64,000 bases of DNA. Origin: Bradyrhizobium cosmicum. GTDB taxonomy: Bacteria > Pseudomonadota > Alphaproteobacteria > Rhizobiales > Xanthobacteraceae. How positions within the stretch are numbered: position 1 is the first letter of the stretch; each line of letters begins with the position of its first letter. Below, piece by piece: positions 8,953 to 17,009 of this stretch. Below the pieces are notes generated by a model that saw only the letters and a program-made list of their open reading frames with translations, was not told the DNA's origin and did no database searches. The stretch covers positions 6,977,501 to 7,041,500 of the forward strand of contig NZ_CP041656.2 in assembly GCF_007290395.2 (NCBI RefSeq). The letters are read 5' to 3'. The position numbers and the translations under genes are program-made.

Positions 8953-10407
8953 TTAAGCGGACTCCTTCAAAGCGGGATAAAGCTCGCGCCAGCGGCGATA
9001 GGCCTCGTCGTAGGCTGCGGTCACGGATGCACGGGGTGCAAAGGTCGCGAGCCGGCGCGGGCGAGTGCAGACATCGGCCGCCTTTTCGCCGGTGGCTGCC
9101 AGCCGCCCGAGCCGCGCCGCACCGAGTGCTGCCCCCACCTCGCCTTCCTCCACGCGGTGGACGGGAATGCCGAGCACATCGGCGCAGATCTGCGCCCACA
9201 GCGGCGAGCGCGAGCCGCCGCCGACCAGATCGACCTGGGCAAAAGGCCCGCTCGCCGTGCTCAGTGCCGCCAGATTGTCGCGCGCGGCAAAGGCGACGCC
9301 TTCGAGCACGGCCTGGACGACCTGGCCGCGGCCGGTCGCGCCACGCAAACCGATCAAGGCGCCGCTGGCGGCGGCATCGTTGTGCGGCGTGCGTTCGCCG
9401 TCGAGATAGGGCAAGAACTTGATTGTGCTCGGTCCATCGACGCGCTCGCCGAGCGGCGCCAGCAGTGCGGCGGCCGGCGTCTCCATCACGTCGGACAGCC
9501 AGGCGAGCGAAGCCGCCGCCGACAGCATCACCCCCATCTGGTGCCACAGGTCGGGCAGCGCGTGGCAGAACGCATGCACGGCCGAGGCCGGTGCCGATGC
9601 AAAGCGATCGGTGACGCGGAAGACTACGCCCGATGTGCCGAGCGACAGGAAGGCATCGCCGGGCGCGATCGCGCCAAGCCCGATCGCGCTCGCGGCGTTA
9701 TCCCCGGCGCCACCGGCGACCATGACTCCCTTTGCCATGCCCCAGCGCTGCGCGAATTCCGCCGCGAGCACGGCGCTGACCGCGCTGCCCTCGACGAGGC
9801 GCGGCATATGGTGGAGATCGAGGCCGGTCGCCTGCAGCAGCGGGGGCGACCAGCGACGCTGGCCGACATCGAGCCACAACGTGCCGGCAGCGTCCGACAT
9901 GTCCTCGACCATCTCGCCGGTCAGCCGATAGCGGACATAGGCCTTCGGCAGCAGCACCTTTGCGATACGCGCGAAGATCGCCGGCTCATGCCGCGCGACC
10001 CAGAGCAGCTTTGGCGCGGTGAAGCCGGGCATCGCCAGATTGCCCGCAATCGCGTGCAACGACGGACAGCGCTGCTCCAGCGCGACGCATTCGGCCTGCG
10101 AGCGGCCGTCGTTCCAGAGGATGGCGGGGCGCAGCGGCCGTCCATCCTCGTCCAGCAGCGTCGCGCCATGCATCTGGCCCGACAGCCCGATGCCGCGGAC
10201 CCGCGCGACCTCGCGCGGATGGCGATGTGCGAGATCATCGACCGCGCCGGTCGCCGCCTCCAACCAGGAATCGGGATCCTGCTCGGACCACAGCGGCGCG
10301 GGATGCGACAGCGCAAGCTCGCGCGCCGCCGTCGCGACGATCGCGCCGGCTTCGCTCATGAGCACCGCCTTCACACCTGACGTGCCGACGTCCAGTCCGA
10401 GATACAC
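8953..10407 (-). CDS. xylB: xylulokinase
   Basis: A 484-residue FGGY-family sugar kinase, ATP + D-xylulose to xylulose 5-phosphate. Motifs are the N-terminal phosphate loop LGLDVGTSGVKAVL, the substrate contact GLSGQMHG, the catalytic-Asp segment AGGAGDNAASAIG and the C-terminal adenosine loop VGGGSRSPLW. It lies between the LacI-type regulator and xylA on the minus strand and directly abuts xylA, so it belongs to the same transcript. Length is normal. Confidence 0.95.
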   Translation of the reverse strand: MYLGLDVGTSGVKAVLMSEAGAIVATAARELALSHPAPLWSEQDPDSWLEAATGAVDDLAHRHPREVARVRGIGLSGQMHGATLLDEDGRPLRPAILWNDGRSQAECVALEQRCPSLHAIAGNLAMPGFTAPKLLWVARHEPAIFARIAKVLLPKAYVRYRLTGEMVEDMSDAAGTLWLDVGQRRWSPPLLQATGLDLHHMPRLVEGSAVSAVLAAEFAQRWGMAKGVMVAGGAGDNAASAIGLGAIAPGDAFLSLGTSGVVFRVTDRFASAPASAVHAFCHALPDLWHQMGVMLSAAASLAWLSDVMETPAAALLAPLGERVDGPSTIKFLPYLDGERTPHNDAAASGALIGLRGATGRGQVVQAVLEGVAFAARDNLAALSTASGPFAQVDLVGGGSRSPLWAQICADVLGIPVHRVEEGEVGAALGAARLGRLAATGEKAADVCTRPRRLATFAPRASVTAAYDEAYRRWRELYPALKESA

Positions 10408-10482
10408 GCCGTCCTCCCTTTTGCCTGCGCGGTATGCGAGCTTGACGTCGCCTTTCCGCCACGTGCCGTTCGAAGTCCTGCT

Positions 10483-10500
10483 GCCGCTAGGGCCGCTAGG
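10483..10500. repeat. tandem 9-bp repeat at regulator stop
   Basis: Two exact tandem copies of GCCGCTAGG (10483-10491, 10492-10500). The second contains the TAG stop codon of the LacI-type gene on the minus strand. It is probably a local slippage duplication and may shift the distance between regulator and kinase genes. Confidence 0.7.
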
Positions 10501-11536
10501 GCAGATTGTCCCGCATCACGATGTCGATCCTGATCTTCTCCTGTTCGCGCAGGATCGGCTCGCCGCGGGCGAGCGCGAGCAGCACGCGCACGGCGGCGCG
10601 CGCCTCATGTCCCGGATTCTGCGAGATCGCGGCGTCCATCACGCCCTGCAACAGGAGCCGGCGCGTCAGCGCGGTGACGTCGTGCCCGACGAACACGACC
10701 TTGTCGCGGCCGGCCTTACCCAATGCATTCGCGACGCCTTGCGTGCCGGCGCCGACGTTATAAAGGCCGACAATGTCAGCATGCCTGCCGAACAGCCGCG
10801 CCAGCAGCTGCTCCGAACGCTCGTCCTCGTCACGCCCTTCCAGCACGGGCAGCACGGTGAGACCGGGGAATTCCGACGCCATCACCTGGTTGAAGCCGAA
10901 GATGCGCTCGGCGTGATCGCGCAGGCCGAGCGAGCCCGCGACGATCGCGACCTTGCCGGACCGCCCGCCGACCAGGCGACCGACCAGCGCACCGGCGGTG
11001 CGGCCCGCGGCGATGTTGTCGATGCCGACATAATGGTGGCGACGCGAGGACGGCACGTCCGAGACCAGCGTGACGATTTTGGTGCCGGCATCGACGAGAT
11101 CGTTGATCGCGGCGCGGACGCCGGGATGATCCAGCGCCACCACGGCGATGCCGTCGTAATCGGCCGAGAGCGCCTCCAGCGACGCCGCGAGCACGGAAGG
11201 ATCGAACACGTCGGTTGCGACCGTCTCGACGCTCAGGCGACGCGCCGAGAGCCAGGCCGACATCTCGCCGAGATAGGCCTCGATCTGCTGCATGAAGGGA
11301 TTCGGCCCGGACGGCATCACAAAGGCAAAGCGGCGGACGCGGCTGCGGGCGAGTTCCGCAGCGGCCACATGCGGCTGGAAGGAATTGCGCTCGATCGCCT
11401 CCCTGACGCGCCGGACCGTGTTCGGCCGCACGCCCGGGCGATTGTGCAGGACGCGGTCCACCGTCGCGAGACTGACACCCGCCTCGCGGGCGATGTCCTT
11501 CAGCGTCAACACGGTCGCGGTGAGAGTATCAGCCAT
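10496..11536 (-). CDS. LacI-family transcriptional regulator of the xylose operon
   Basis: A 346-residue regulator with an N-terminal LacI helix-turn-helix (LTLKDIAREAGVSLATVDRV, about residues 11-30) followed by hinge RRVREAIE. The periplasmic-binding-protein-like effector domain includes VVALDHPGV, HYVGIDNIAAGRTAG and VVFVGHDVT. It is the first gene of the xylB-xylA-ABC-AKR-lactonase unit, so it is probably autoregulated and responds to xylose or a related pentose (inference). The ATG at 11536 is preferred to an in-frame GTG one codon upstream. LacI members are usually repressors. Confidence 0.88.
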   Translation of the reverse strand: MADTLTATVLTLKDIAREAGVSLATVDRVLHNRPGVRPNTVRRVREAIERNSFQPHVAAAELARSRVRRFAFVMPSGPNPFMQQIEAYLGEMSAWLSARRLSVETVATDVFDPSVLAASLEALSADYDGIAVVALDHPGVRAAINDLVDAGTKIVTLVSDVPSSRRHHYVGIDNIAAGRTAGALVGRLVGGRSGKVAIVAGSLGLRDHAERIFGFNQVMASEFPGLTVLPVLEGRDEDERSEQLLARLFGRHADIVGLYNVGAGTQGVANALGKAGRDKVVFVGHDVTALTRRLLLQGVMDAAISQNPGHEARAAVRVLLALARGEPILREQEKIRIDIVMRDNLP

Positions 11537-11556
11537 CACTGAAGGCTATCAGAGGT

Positions 11557-11589
11557 ATTTTGAGGTGCGCAACTCATTTTGAGGGGCGC
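11557..11589. promoter_or_regulatory. direct repeats before the LacI-type gene (possible operator)
   Basis: ATTTTGAGGTGCGC (11557-11570) and ATTTTGAGGGGCGC (11576-11589) are 14-bp direct repeats with one mismatch, spaced 19 bp start to start. They lie 20-53 bp upstream of the regulator ATG, where the operon promoter must be. LacI proteins normally bind inverted repeats, so the repeats could serve another factor or be coincidental. Confidence 0.45.
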
Positions 11590-11635
11590 GAGAATTTTCG
11601 GCCCGCGGTTGCACTGCGGCAGTCGGCCGGAGGAC

Positions 11636-12100
11636 TTAGCGATCACTCAAATCGAGCGTTAGGAACAGGCTGTTGGGATCCTCGACATAGCCCTCGAATG
11701 GCCCGCAGGGGACGAAGCCATGGGTCCGATAGAGCGCATGCGCGGGCTTGAAATAATCCCACGAACCGGTCTCGAGGCTGAGCCGCGACATGCCGCGCGC
11801 GTGGGCGGCAACAATGATATGACGGAGCATCTGGCCACCGAAGCCGCGCCGCCGCGTGGTCTGCAGCGTGTGCATCGACTTCACCTCGCCATGATCGGGC
11901 GAAAGCGTCTTCAGCGCGCCGGTGGCGACCAGCGTCTCGCTGTCCCATCCGGTCCAGAACGCGATGTCGGGCGCGCGCAGGCCGGCGAGATCGAGCGCAT
12001 GCGCGCTGCCCGGCGCCGTCTGCGCCCGCGCCGCCGTGACGTGATGATCGAGCAGCGCAACGACGCGCGGATCGAAGGTATCGCCGATACGTATCTGCAT
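11636..12100 (-). CDS. GNAT-family N-acetyltransferase
   Basis: A 154-residue GNAT fold. The acetyl-CoA pyrophosphate loop appears as RRRGFGGQMLRHII (about 83-96), preceded by strand-4 residues EVKSMHTL and followed by LSLETGSWDYFKPAHALYRTHGF, the usual motif B. Members move an acetyl group from acetyl-CoA to an amine. The substrate cannot be inferred. It sits 19 nt after an XRE-cupin regulator on the same strand and may be its target. The downstream end faces the LacI-type gene promoter. Confidence 0.85.
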   Translation of the reverse strand: MQIRIGDTFDPRVVALLDHHVTAARAQTAPGSAHALDLAGLRAPDIAFWTGWDSETLVATGALKTLSPDHGEVKSMHTLQTTRRRGFGGQMLRHIIVAAHARGMSRLSLETGSWDYFKPAHALYRTHGFVPCGPFEGYVEDPNSLFLTLDLSDR

Positions 12101-12119
12101 CGTCAGGAACTCGCCTCTC

Positions 12120-12710
12120 TCACATTTTTCCGTAGGATGCGCCGCGCCGCGTGATGATGACGTAGCGCGCGTCCTGCCGGGTCTCGTTCTCGAAGGTCAC
12201 GGCGCGCATGACGTCGAAGTCCAGGCAATCGCCCTCGCGCAGGCGCACCGTCTTGGCGTCGATATGCACGCAGACCGCGCCCTCCAGCATCAGCAACTGC
12301 TGGGTGAAGGCATTACGCCCCCAGGGGCTGTAGGAGACGCGCGCGCCGGCCGGCAAATCGACGACGATGATCTCGATGCCGCTTGCCGCGTCCGGCGGCG
12401 AAGCATGACGCCGCAGATAACCGCTGTCGGGATCACGCCAATGCGGCTGGTCGGCGAGCCGCATCAGCCGCTCCGGCGGCTTCTCCGCGAGAGCGACGAC
12501 GTCGCTGAGGGTGACATCGAGCGCCGCGCAGAGCTTGTTGAGCAGCGCGGCGGTCGCGCTGCTCTGCGCCCGCTCCACCCGCCCGATCATGGCCCGGCTG
12601 ACGCCCGAGCGGCCTGCGAGTTCATTCAGCGTCATGCCGGCCTGCGTCCTCAGGGTCTTCAAGCGGCGACCGATCGCCCGGTCAAGTTTCTGCTGGTCCA
12701 TAAAATTCAT
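12120..12710 (-). CDS. XRE-family regulator with C-terminal cupin
   Basis: A 196-residue regulator. An N-terminal XRE helix-turn-helix covers LKTLRTQAGMTLNELAGRSG through VSRAMIGRVERAQSSAT. A cupin sensory domain follows (GARVSYSPWGRNAFTQQLLMLEG and VRLREGDCLDFD). Such proteins often control amino-acid, polyamine or detoxification genes. The adjacent GNAT gene is the obvious candidate target. Start is ATG at 12710 or 12701; neither has a strong ribosome site, and the longer reading frame upstream looks non-coding (Arg/Ser-rich). Confidence 0.82.
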   Translation of the reverse strand: MNFMDQQKLDRAIGRRLKTLRTQAGMTLNELAGRSGVSRAMIGRVERAQSSATAALLNKLCAALDVTLSDVVALAEKPPERLMRLADQPHWRDPDSGYLRRHASPPDAASGIEIIVVDLPAGARVSYSPWGRNAFTQQLLMLEGAVCVHIDAKTVRLREGDCLDFDVMRAVTFENETRQDARYVIITRRGASYGKM

Positions 12711-12881
12711 CCAAGCTTTGCCCGGCGCTCGACCGCGGCCGCCAAGACGAGATGAGCTTAGCGCGGGCAGCGGCGAACGCCGGGAACGAGAGGCGAATAT
12801 ATTAGAAATTTGGCGCGACACGTTGTCGGCGCGCTCGCGCCTGCCAGATCGATCGGGTGGACGTCACAATCGGGGAAGCCT

Positions 12882-12955
12882 TGGAGCGGGCGAAGGGAAT
12901 CGAACCCTCGTATGCAGCTTGGGAAGCTGCCGTTCTACCATTGAACTACGCCCGC
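12882..12955 (-). tRNA. tRNA-Gly(CCC)
   Basis: On the minus strand the 74-nt segment folds as a full cloverleaf. The acceptor GCGGGCG (12955-12949) pairs with CGCCCGC, and the discriminator T and an encoded CCA follow. The anticodon stem GCAGC/GCTGC closes loop TTCCCAA, giving anticodon CCC (Gly GGG codons). The T arm is GAGGGTTCGATTCCCTT. No integrase or duplicated 3' end was seen next to it. Confidence 0.95.
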
Positions 12956-13128
12956 GGATGCGCGGCTCACGCCAGTCCTGATTAGCCGAGACAGCGCCGC
13001 GCGCCAAGCGGTTTGGCGCACCCGGCCGGACGGTTGTTAACGTCTCAATAAGATTCCAGATGCGCCGGATTGTGGCGGTGTTATGATCGAGTGTCTGGGC
13101 AGAGGCGTGCACTGAGTGGGGCGTGTGC

Positions 13129-13707
13129 ATGGTGGGGCACGGGTACGCGATATTCGACACGGCCATCGGGCGCTGCGGCATCATCTGGAGCAGCACCGGA
13201 ATCGTCGCCGTGCAATTGCCGGAGGCGCGGGAAATCGACACCCGCCGGCGGATCTTCGCGGTTCATCCCGAGGCGCGCGAGCAGCCCCCTTCCGTGAATG
13301 CCGAGCTTGCGATCGAGGGCATCGCAGGCTTGCTGCAAGGCAGCGATCCCGATTTTTCCGAGGTCAGCCTGGATGCCGGCCGCGTGCCGGGCTTCCACCG
13401 CCGCGTTTACGAGGCGGCCTGCGCCATTCCGCGCGGGGAGACGCGGACCTATCACGAGATCGCCAAGGCCCTGGGCGCCTCGGGCGCCGCGTATTCGGTC
13501 GCGCAGGCAATCGCCAAAAATCCCTACATGCTGATCGTGCCCTGCCACCGGGTGCTGGAGGCCGGCAACTACACCGACCGGCTCTCGCCCTATGGCGGGG
13601 TGATCTCCAAGCGTCGGCTGCTCGCGCTCGAAGGCGCCCATCCGATCACCAGCAAGACGCTGTTCGAAGTGCTGCTGCCCGTTGCCCCGCCGCGGCCATC
13701 CACCTAG
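13129..13707 (+). CDS. ogt: methylated-DNA-[protein]-cysteine S-methyltransferase (Ogt type)
   Basis: A 192-residue suicide DNA-repair protein that takes the alkyl group from O6-alkylguanine. The acceptor Cys139 lies in IVPCHRV. The N-terminal half is the small alpha/beta domain, and the helix-turn-helix region is RGETRTYHEIAKALG. The position that normally holds the base-flipping Arg finger (A-A-R-A-V-G in most members) reads AAYSVA here, so Tyr replaces Arg. The ATG at 13129 is used rather than the GTG two codons earlier. An AraC regulator gene starts 9 nt after the stop, so the two are probably cotranscribed. Confidence 0.9.
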   Translation: MVGHGYAIFDTAIGRCGIIWSSTGIVAVQLPEAREIDTRRRIFAVHPEAREQPPSVNAELAIEGIAGLLQGSDPDFSEVSLDAGRVPGFHRRVYEAACAIPRGETRTYHEIAKALGASGAAYSVAQAIAKNPYMLIVPCHRVLEAGNYTDRLSPYGGVISKRRLLALEGAHPITSKTLFEVLLPVAPPRPST

Positions 13708-13716
13708 ATAGGTGGC

Positions 13717-14556
13717 ATGGACGCAACCACGCTGCTGACGACACGCGCGATGACCGTCTCCGAGTTTCGCTGCGACGCGGGCCCGGACGACACACCGTTT
13801 GCGGAATGCCGCACCGGCCATTCCATTGCCTATGTCCGCTCGGGCAGCTTTGGCTGCCGGTGCCGCGCCGGATTCTTCGAACTGGTGGCGGGCTCGATGC
13901 TGGTCGGCGCGCCCGGCGAGGAATACACCTGCACGCATGAGCATGTCAGCGGCGACGTCTGCCTGTCGTTCTTCCTCAGCGAGGATCTCGTCGATGCCCT
14001 CGGCGGCCGCCGGGAGGCCTGGCAGGTCGGCGCAACGCCGCCACTGTCCGAACTGATGGTGCTGGGCGAACTCGCCCAGACGGCAGCAGATGGCAATAGC
14101 GACCTCGGGCTCGACGAGATCGGCCAGATCCTGGCCGGCCGCTTTATCGACATCGTTTCGGACAAGGCGCGCAGGCAGGCCACGCCGACGGCGCGCGATC
14201 GCCGCCGCGCGGTCGAAGCGGCATTGTGGATCGACGAGAACTCACATGCCGAGCTCGATCTCGAACAGGCCGCGCGGCACGCGGGCCTCAGTCCGTTCCA
14301 TTTCCTGCGACTGTTCTCCAGCGTACTCGGCGTCACGCCGCATCAATATCTGGTCCGCTCGCGGCTGCGGCACGCGGCGCGGCTGCTGACAGACGACGAC
14401 ATCGCGGTCACCGATATCGCCTATGACGTCGGCTTCGGCGACCTCTCCAACTTCGTCCGCACCTTCCATCGCGCCGCCGGGGTGTCGCCGACGAAATTCC
14501 GGCAGGCGTCCCGCGGGCAGCGCAAGATTCTCCAAGAGCCGCTCGCCCTCAACTGA
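13717..14556 (+). CDS. AraC-family transcriptional regulator
   Basis: A 279-residue regulator. The C-terminal third holds the two AraC helix-turn-helix units: [21 protein letters not shown] and [24 protein letters not shown] ([10 protein letters not shown]), ending with GVSPTKFR. The N-terminal part is a cupin-like sensor with several Cys (FRC, AEC, GCRC). The ogt gene lies just upstream in the same direction. That recalls the Ada regulator-alkyltransferase, but no fused Ada methyl-phosphotriester domain is present, so a DNA-damage role is only a guess. Confidence 0.85.
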   Translation: MDATTLLTTRAMTVSEFRCDAGPDDTPFAECRTGHSIAYVRSGSFGCRCRAGFFELVAGSMLVGAPGEEYTCTHEHVSGDVCLSFFLSEDLVDALGGRREAWQVGATPPLSELMVLGELAQTAADGNSDLGLDEIGQILAGRFIDIVSDKARRQATPTARDRRRAVEAALWIDENSHAELDLEQAARHAGLSPFHFLRLFSSVLGVTPHQYLVRSRLRHAARLLTDDDIAVTDIAYDVGFGDLSNFVRTFHRAAGVSPTKFRQASRGQRKILQEPLALN

Positions 14557-14573
14557 CTAAGTTCGTCTCCGAC

Positions 14574-14593
14574 GCGCGCCACTCGCGGCGCGC
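14574..14593 (+). terminator. hairpin after AraC gene, possible terminator
   Basis: Stem GCGCGCC (14574-14580) / GGCGCGC (14587-14593), loop ACTCGC, followed by only three T. It lies 18 nt after the AraC stop and 18 nt before the next gene start. The short T run makes it a weak intrinsic terminator at best. Confidence 0.4.
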
Positions 14594-14611
14594 TTTGCAA
14601 TGGAGACGACC

Positions 14612-14971
14612 ATGTACGACCATATCGGATTGCGCGTTGCCGACCTCGACGCCGCCACGCGGTTCTACACCGCGGTGCTGGCGCCGCTCGGCCATGTCCT
14701 GTGCTCCAGCGGCGACGGCTATGCCGGCTTTGGCCCGAAGGGCGAGCCGGCGCTGTGGCTGCATCTGAACAAGGGGCGCAAGGCCGACGGTGCGCATATC
14801 GCGTTTCGCGCCGCGGATCATGACGCGGTCAAGGCGTTTCACAGCGAAGGCCTGAAGAGTGGCGGCCGCGACAATGGCGGCGCCGGCCCGCGCAAGGATT
14901 ACAGCCCGACCTACTATGCGGCGTTCCTGATCGATCCTGACGGCAACAATGTCGAAGCGGTTTGCGTGTGA
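14612..14971 (+). CDS. VOC-family (glyoxalase/bleomycin-resistance fold) protein
   Basis: A 119-residue vicinal-oxygen-chelate protein: MYDHIGLRVADLDAATRFYTAVLAPLG, the GEPALWLHL strand, HIAFRAADHDAVKAFH, and the terminal AAFLIDPDGNNVEAV. Likely metal ligands are His4, the His in GAHIAF and the Glu near the C-terminus. Members include glyoxalases and dioxygenases; the substrate is unknown. ATG 14612 is chosen because GGAGA lies 6-7 nt upstream, while the in-frame ATG at 14600 has none. Confidence 0.85.
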   Translation: MYDHIGLRVADLDAATRFYTAVLAPLGHVLCSSGDGYAGFGPKGEPALWLHLNKGRKADGAHIAFRAADHDAVKAFHSEGLKSGGRDNGGAGPRKDYSPTYYAAFLIDPDGNNVEAVCV

Positions 14972-14988
14972 ACGCTTGCAGTTAACCC

Positions 14989-15018
14989 CGTCATTGGGAG
15001 GGAGCGAAGCGACGAAGG
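14989..15018. repeat. truncated REP-like element
   Basis: CGTCATTGGGAGGGAGCGAAGCGACGAAG resembles one arm of the CGTCATTGCGAGCGAAGCG elements found intact at 56228 and 57820. The partner arm is missing, so this is a remnant. Confidence 0.5.
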
Positions 15019-15057
15019 CGCTTGTTGCGACGACCCGACATGATCAAGGACACCTTC

Positions 15058-15453
15058 ATGGCCTCCATTCATAACGATGTTTCCCTCGACGTCCCTGCCG
15101 ACCAAGTCTGGGACGCCGTCCGTGACTTCGGCGCGCTGCCTCAGCGGCTGGCGCCGGGCTTCGTCACGACATGCACGCTCGACGGCGATGCGCGCATCGT
15201 CACCTTCGCCAATGGCTCGGTCGCGCGCGAGGTGCTGGTCGATTGCGACGATGCACGGCAACGGCTGGTCTATGCGATCGACAACGAGCGGCTGAAGCAC
15301 TACAGCGCATCGGTGCAGGTGATCGCCGAGGGCGACAAGGCGTGCCGGCTGGTCTGGATCATCGACATGCTGCCCAACGAGCTTGCGGCTTACGTCCAGG
15401 GACAGACCAGGGAAGCCGTCGCCGCGATCCGCGGAGCGTTTCCGCCTGCGTGA
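15058..15453 (+). CDS. SRPBCC-family (START-like) protein
   Basis: A 131-residue protein with the opening of polyketide-cyclase/START folds: SIHNDVSLDVPADQVWDAVRDFGALPQRLAPG. A mid-strand R-L-V-Y-A-I and the long C-terminal helix MLPNELAAYVQGQTREAVAAIRG close the hydrophobic cup. Members bind lipids or cyclise polyketides; the ligand is unknown. The ATG at 15058 is favoured because AAGGAC lies upstream; two earlier in-frame ATGs fall in the repeat remnant. Confidence 0.8.
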   Translation: MASIHNDVSLDVPADQVWDAVRDFGALPQRLAPGFVTTCTLDGDARIVTFANGSVAREVLVDCDDARQRLVYAIDNERLKHYSASVQVIAEGDKACRLVWIIDMLPNELAAYVQGQTREAVAAIRGAFPPA

Positions 15454-15553
15454 CCTTTCTCACAGAGCTTCTCCCTGCTCGGCCGTAACCATGGCCGCGT
15501 GCGTCCGGTTGGCTCTGCTTTCCTGGCGGAGCCACGCACGCGAGGAGCAGGCC

Positions 15554-16069
15554 ATGAGAGGTGCGGACAAGGTGATCTGCCAGGCAGCCGCGGTGCTGCT
15601 GCTGTTTTCGATCTCGAGCGCGCCGGCAAGGGCGCAATTCCTCGGCGGCGGAGGCGCCGGCGGCGAGGACATGATGACCCAGATGGCGCCGATGCTGGAA
15701 ATGATGAAGGCGAAGATGGGCAAGCGCCGCTTCGCCATGCTGATGCAGACCATGGGCCCGATGATGAGCCGCATGATGGAGAATGGCGGCGGCGGCATCG
15801 GTGGCATGACGGGCGGCGGGGGCCTTGGTGGCCCAATTGGCGTCGGCGGCGGCAATTTTGGCGGCGGCTTTGGTGCGCCAAACTACGGCGGCTACACGCC
15901 GATGAGCGGAGGCGGTTACATACCGGCCGGGCTCGGCGGCATCGGTGGCGGCGATATCATGGGCATGATGGGCGGTGCCGGCGGCGGCGACATGATGGCG
16001 ATGATTCCGCAATTGATGCGGCTCGCCAATGTCGGCGGCGGCGGCCATCGCCGCCACAAGCATCGTTAG
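15554..16069 (+). CDS. exported Met/Gly-rich protein with His/Arg-rich tail, unknown function
   Basis: A 171-residue protein. Its start at ATG 15554 is set by GAGGAG 6 nt upstream. A signal peptide is clear: charged MRGADK, a hydrophobic core (AAAVLLLFSIS) and APARA before QFLGG. The mature part alternates Gly runs with Met clusters (EDMMTQMAPMLEMMKAKMG, MGPMMSRMM, DIMGMMGG, DMMAMI) and ends HRRHKHR. The composition suggests metal binding (methionine and histidine both bind copper) or a flexible surface protein, but no domain is recognised. Neighbours give no clue. Confidence 0.7.
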   Translation: MRGADKVICQAAAVLLLFSISSAPARAQFLGGGGAGGEDMMTQMAPMLEMMKAKMGKRRFAMLMQTMGPMMSRMMENGGGGIGGMTGGGGLGGPIGVGGGNFGGGFGAPNYGGYTPMSGGGYIPAGLGGIGGGDIMGMMGGAGGGDMMAMIPQLMRLANVGGGGHRRHKHR

Positions 16070-16102
16070 GGCGCGCCCGGCGCATGGCGAGTTCGAACAC
16101 GA

Positions 16103-16141
16103 GGCAACCACCCTTCGCGGGGCACGAAGGATGGTTGCGCC
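16103..16141. terminator. hairpin between convergent genes
   Basis: GGCAACCACCCTTCG (16103-16117) pairs with CGAAGGATGGTTGCGCC (16125-16141) around a short loop. It lies between the stops of two convergent genes, so it could act in both directions. There is no strong T run, and it may instead be a palindromic repeat copy. Confidence 0.45.
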
Positions 16142-16168
16142 GGGCCGGTGGTTGGGGGACCGCCGGTA

Positions 16169-16864
16169 TCAGATCCGATCGTTGATCAGGACGCCGGACA
16201 TCGACGGATCGCTTGCCTTGGTCTCGTCGCTCGATTGCTTCGCGCTGTAGGTCGAATCCGCGAGCGAGTTCTTCAGCGACCGAAGGAATTGTTCAAGCAG
16301 GTCCGTCGCCGAGCTGCCGTTCGACGCGGTGTCCGTGGCGGTGGTCGAGGACGTTCCGCTCGCATCCGTCGTACCGCTTGATCCCGTCGTGCTGGACGAG
16401 GTCGAATCCGTCAGCAGGCTCTTCAGCGAGTCGAGGAGCTGCTGAAGCAGGTCTACCACCGAATTGCCGCTCGACGAACCGTCCGTGGCGCCCGCGGGGG
16501 GAGGCCCGCCGGGAGGCGGTCCGCCTGCTCCACCGGGGCCGCCCGGTCCTTGGGCGAACGCGGCCTTGAAGATGCCCTGCAGCTCGGTGGCCTGCTCGTC
16601 GGTCAGCTTGCCCGCCGAAACTTCCCTCTTGATGAGATCATCGATCCTCAACGTGAATGCGTCGGGCGATGATCCATTCCCGCTGGACTGATCGCTCGCA
16701 CTGCTCGACTGCAACGCGGTGTCGATATCGCTGAGTGCGGATGACAGCGCCGACTGATCGGCTGCATTGATCGCACCAGAACTGACTTCCGCCTGCAGTT
16801 CATCCTGGAGTCGTTTCAACGGCGATGGGTGTTGGTGGGAGGAGAGCGCCGAAATCGAGGTCAT
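16169..16864 (-). CDS. Ser/Thr-rich protein with internal repeats, unknown function
   Basis: A 231-residue acidic, low-complexity protein with no signal peptide. Two internal duplications are visible. DLLQQLLDSLKSLLTDSTSS and DLLEQFLRSLKNSLADSTYS are copies, each set in Ser/Thr/Gly linkers. Earlier, EVSSGAINAADQSAL and EVSAGKLTDEQATEL form a second, helix-turn-helix-like pair reminiscent of EF-hand-type helical pairs. A Gly/Pro-rich hinge (GPGGPGGAGGPPPGGPPP) separates the halves. GGAAAG precedes ATG 16864. No family is recognised; a secreted effector or surface protein is possible but unsupported. Confidence 0.65.
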   Translation of the reverse strand: MTSISALSSHQHPSPLKRLQDELQAEVSSGAINAADQSALSSALSDIDTALQSSSASDQSSGNGSSPDAFTLRIDDLIKREVSAGKLTDEQATELQGIFKAAFAQGPGGPGGAGGPPPGGPPPAGATDGSSSGNSVVDLLQQLLDSLKSLLTDSTSSSTTGSSGTTDASGTSSTTATDTASNGSSATDLLEQFLRSLKNSLADSTYSAKQSSDETKASDPSMSGVLINDRI

Positions 16865-17009
16865 GATGGCTTTCCGTGCTTCTGGTGAACTCGCGGCGAA
16901 ATTGTTCCCAGGAGCTGGCGCGAAGCCTTCGGCAAGGTGCAGAACCGGTTGCTCGATATTGCCACGCAACGGTTGGAAATATTCGGAAACAAGAATCCAG
17001 CGAGCGCGC

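Noticed and set aside
12882..12955. tRNA-Gly as an integration (att) site
   Set aside because: No integrase gene, no repeated tRNA 3' end nearby, and neighbours on both sides look like core genes.
13129..14556. ogt plus AraC as a frameshifted ada gene
   Set aside because: The alkyltransferase comes first and the regulator second, the reverse of Ada order, and the regulator has its own cupin domain rather than the Ada Zn/Cys domain.
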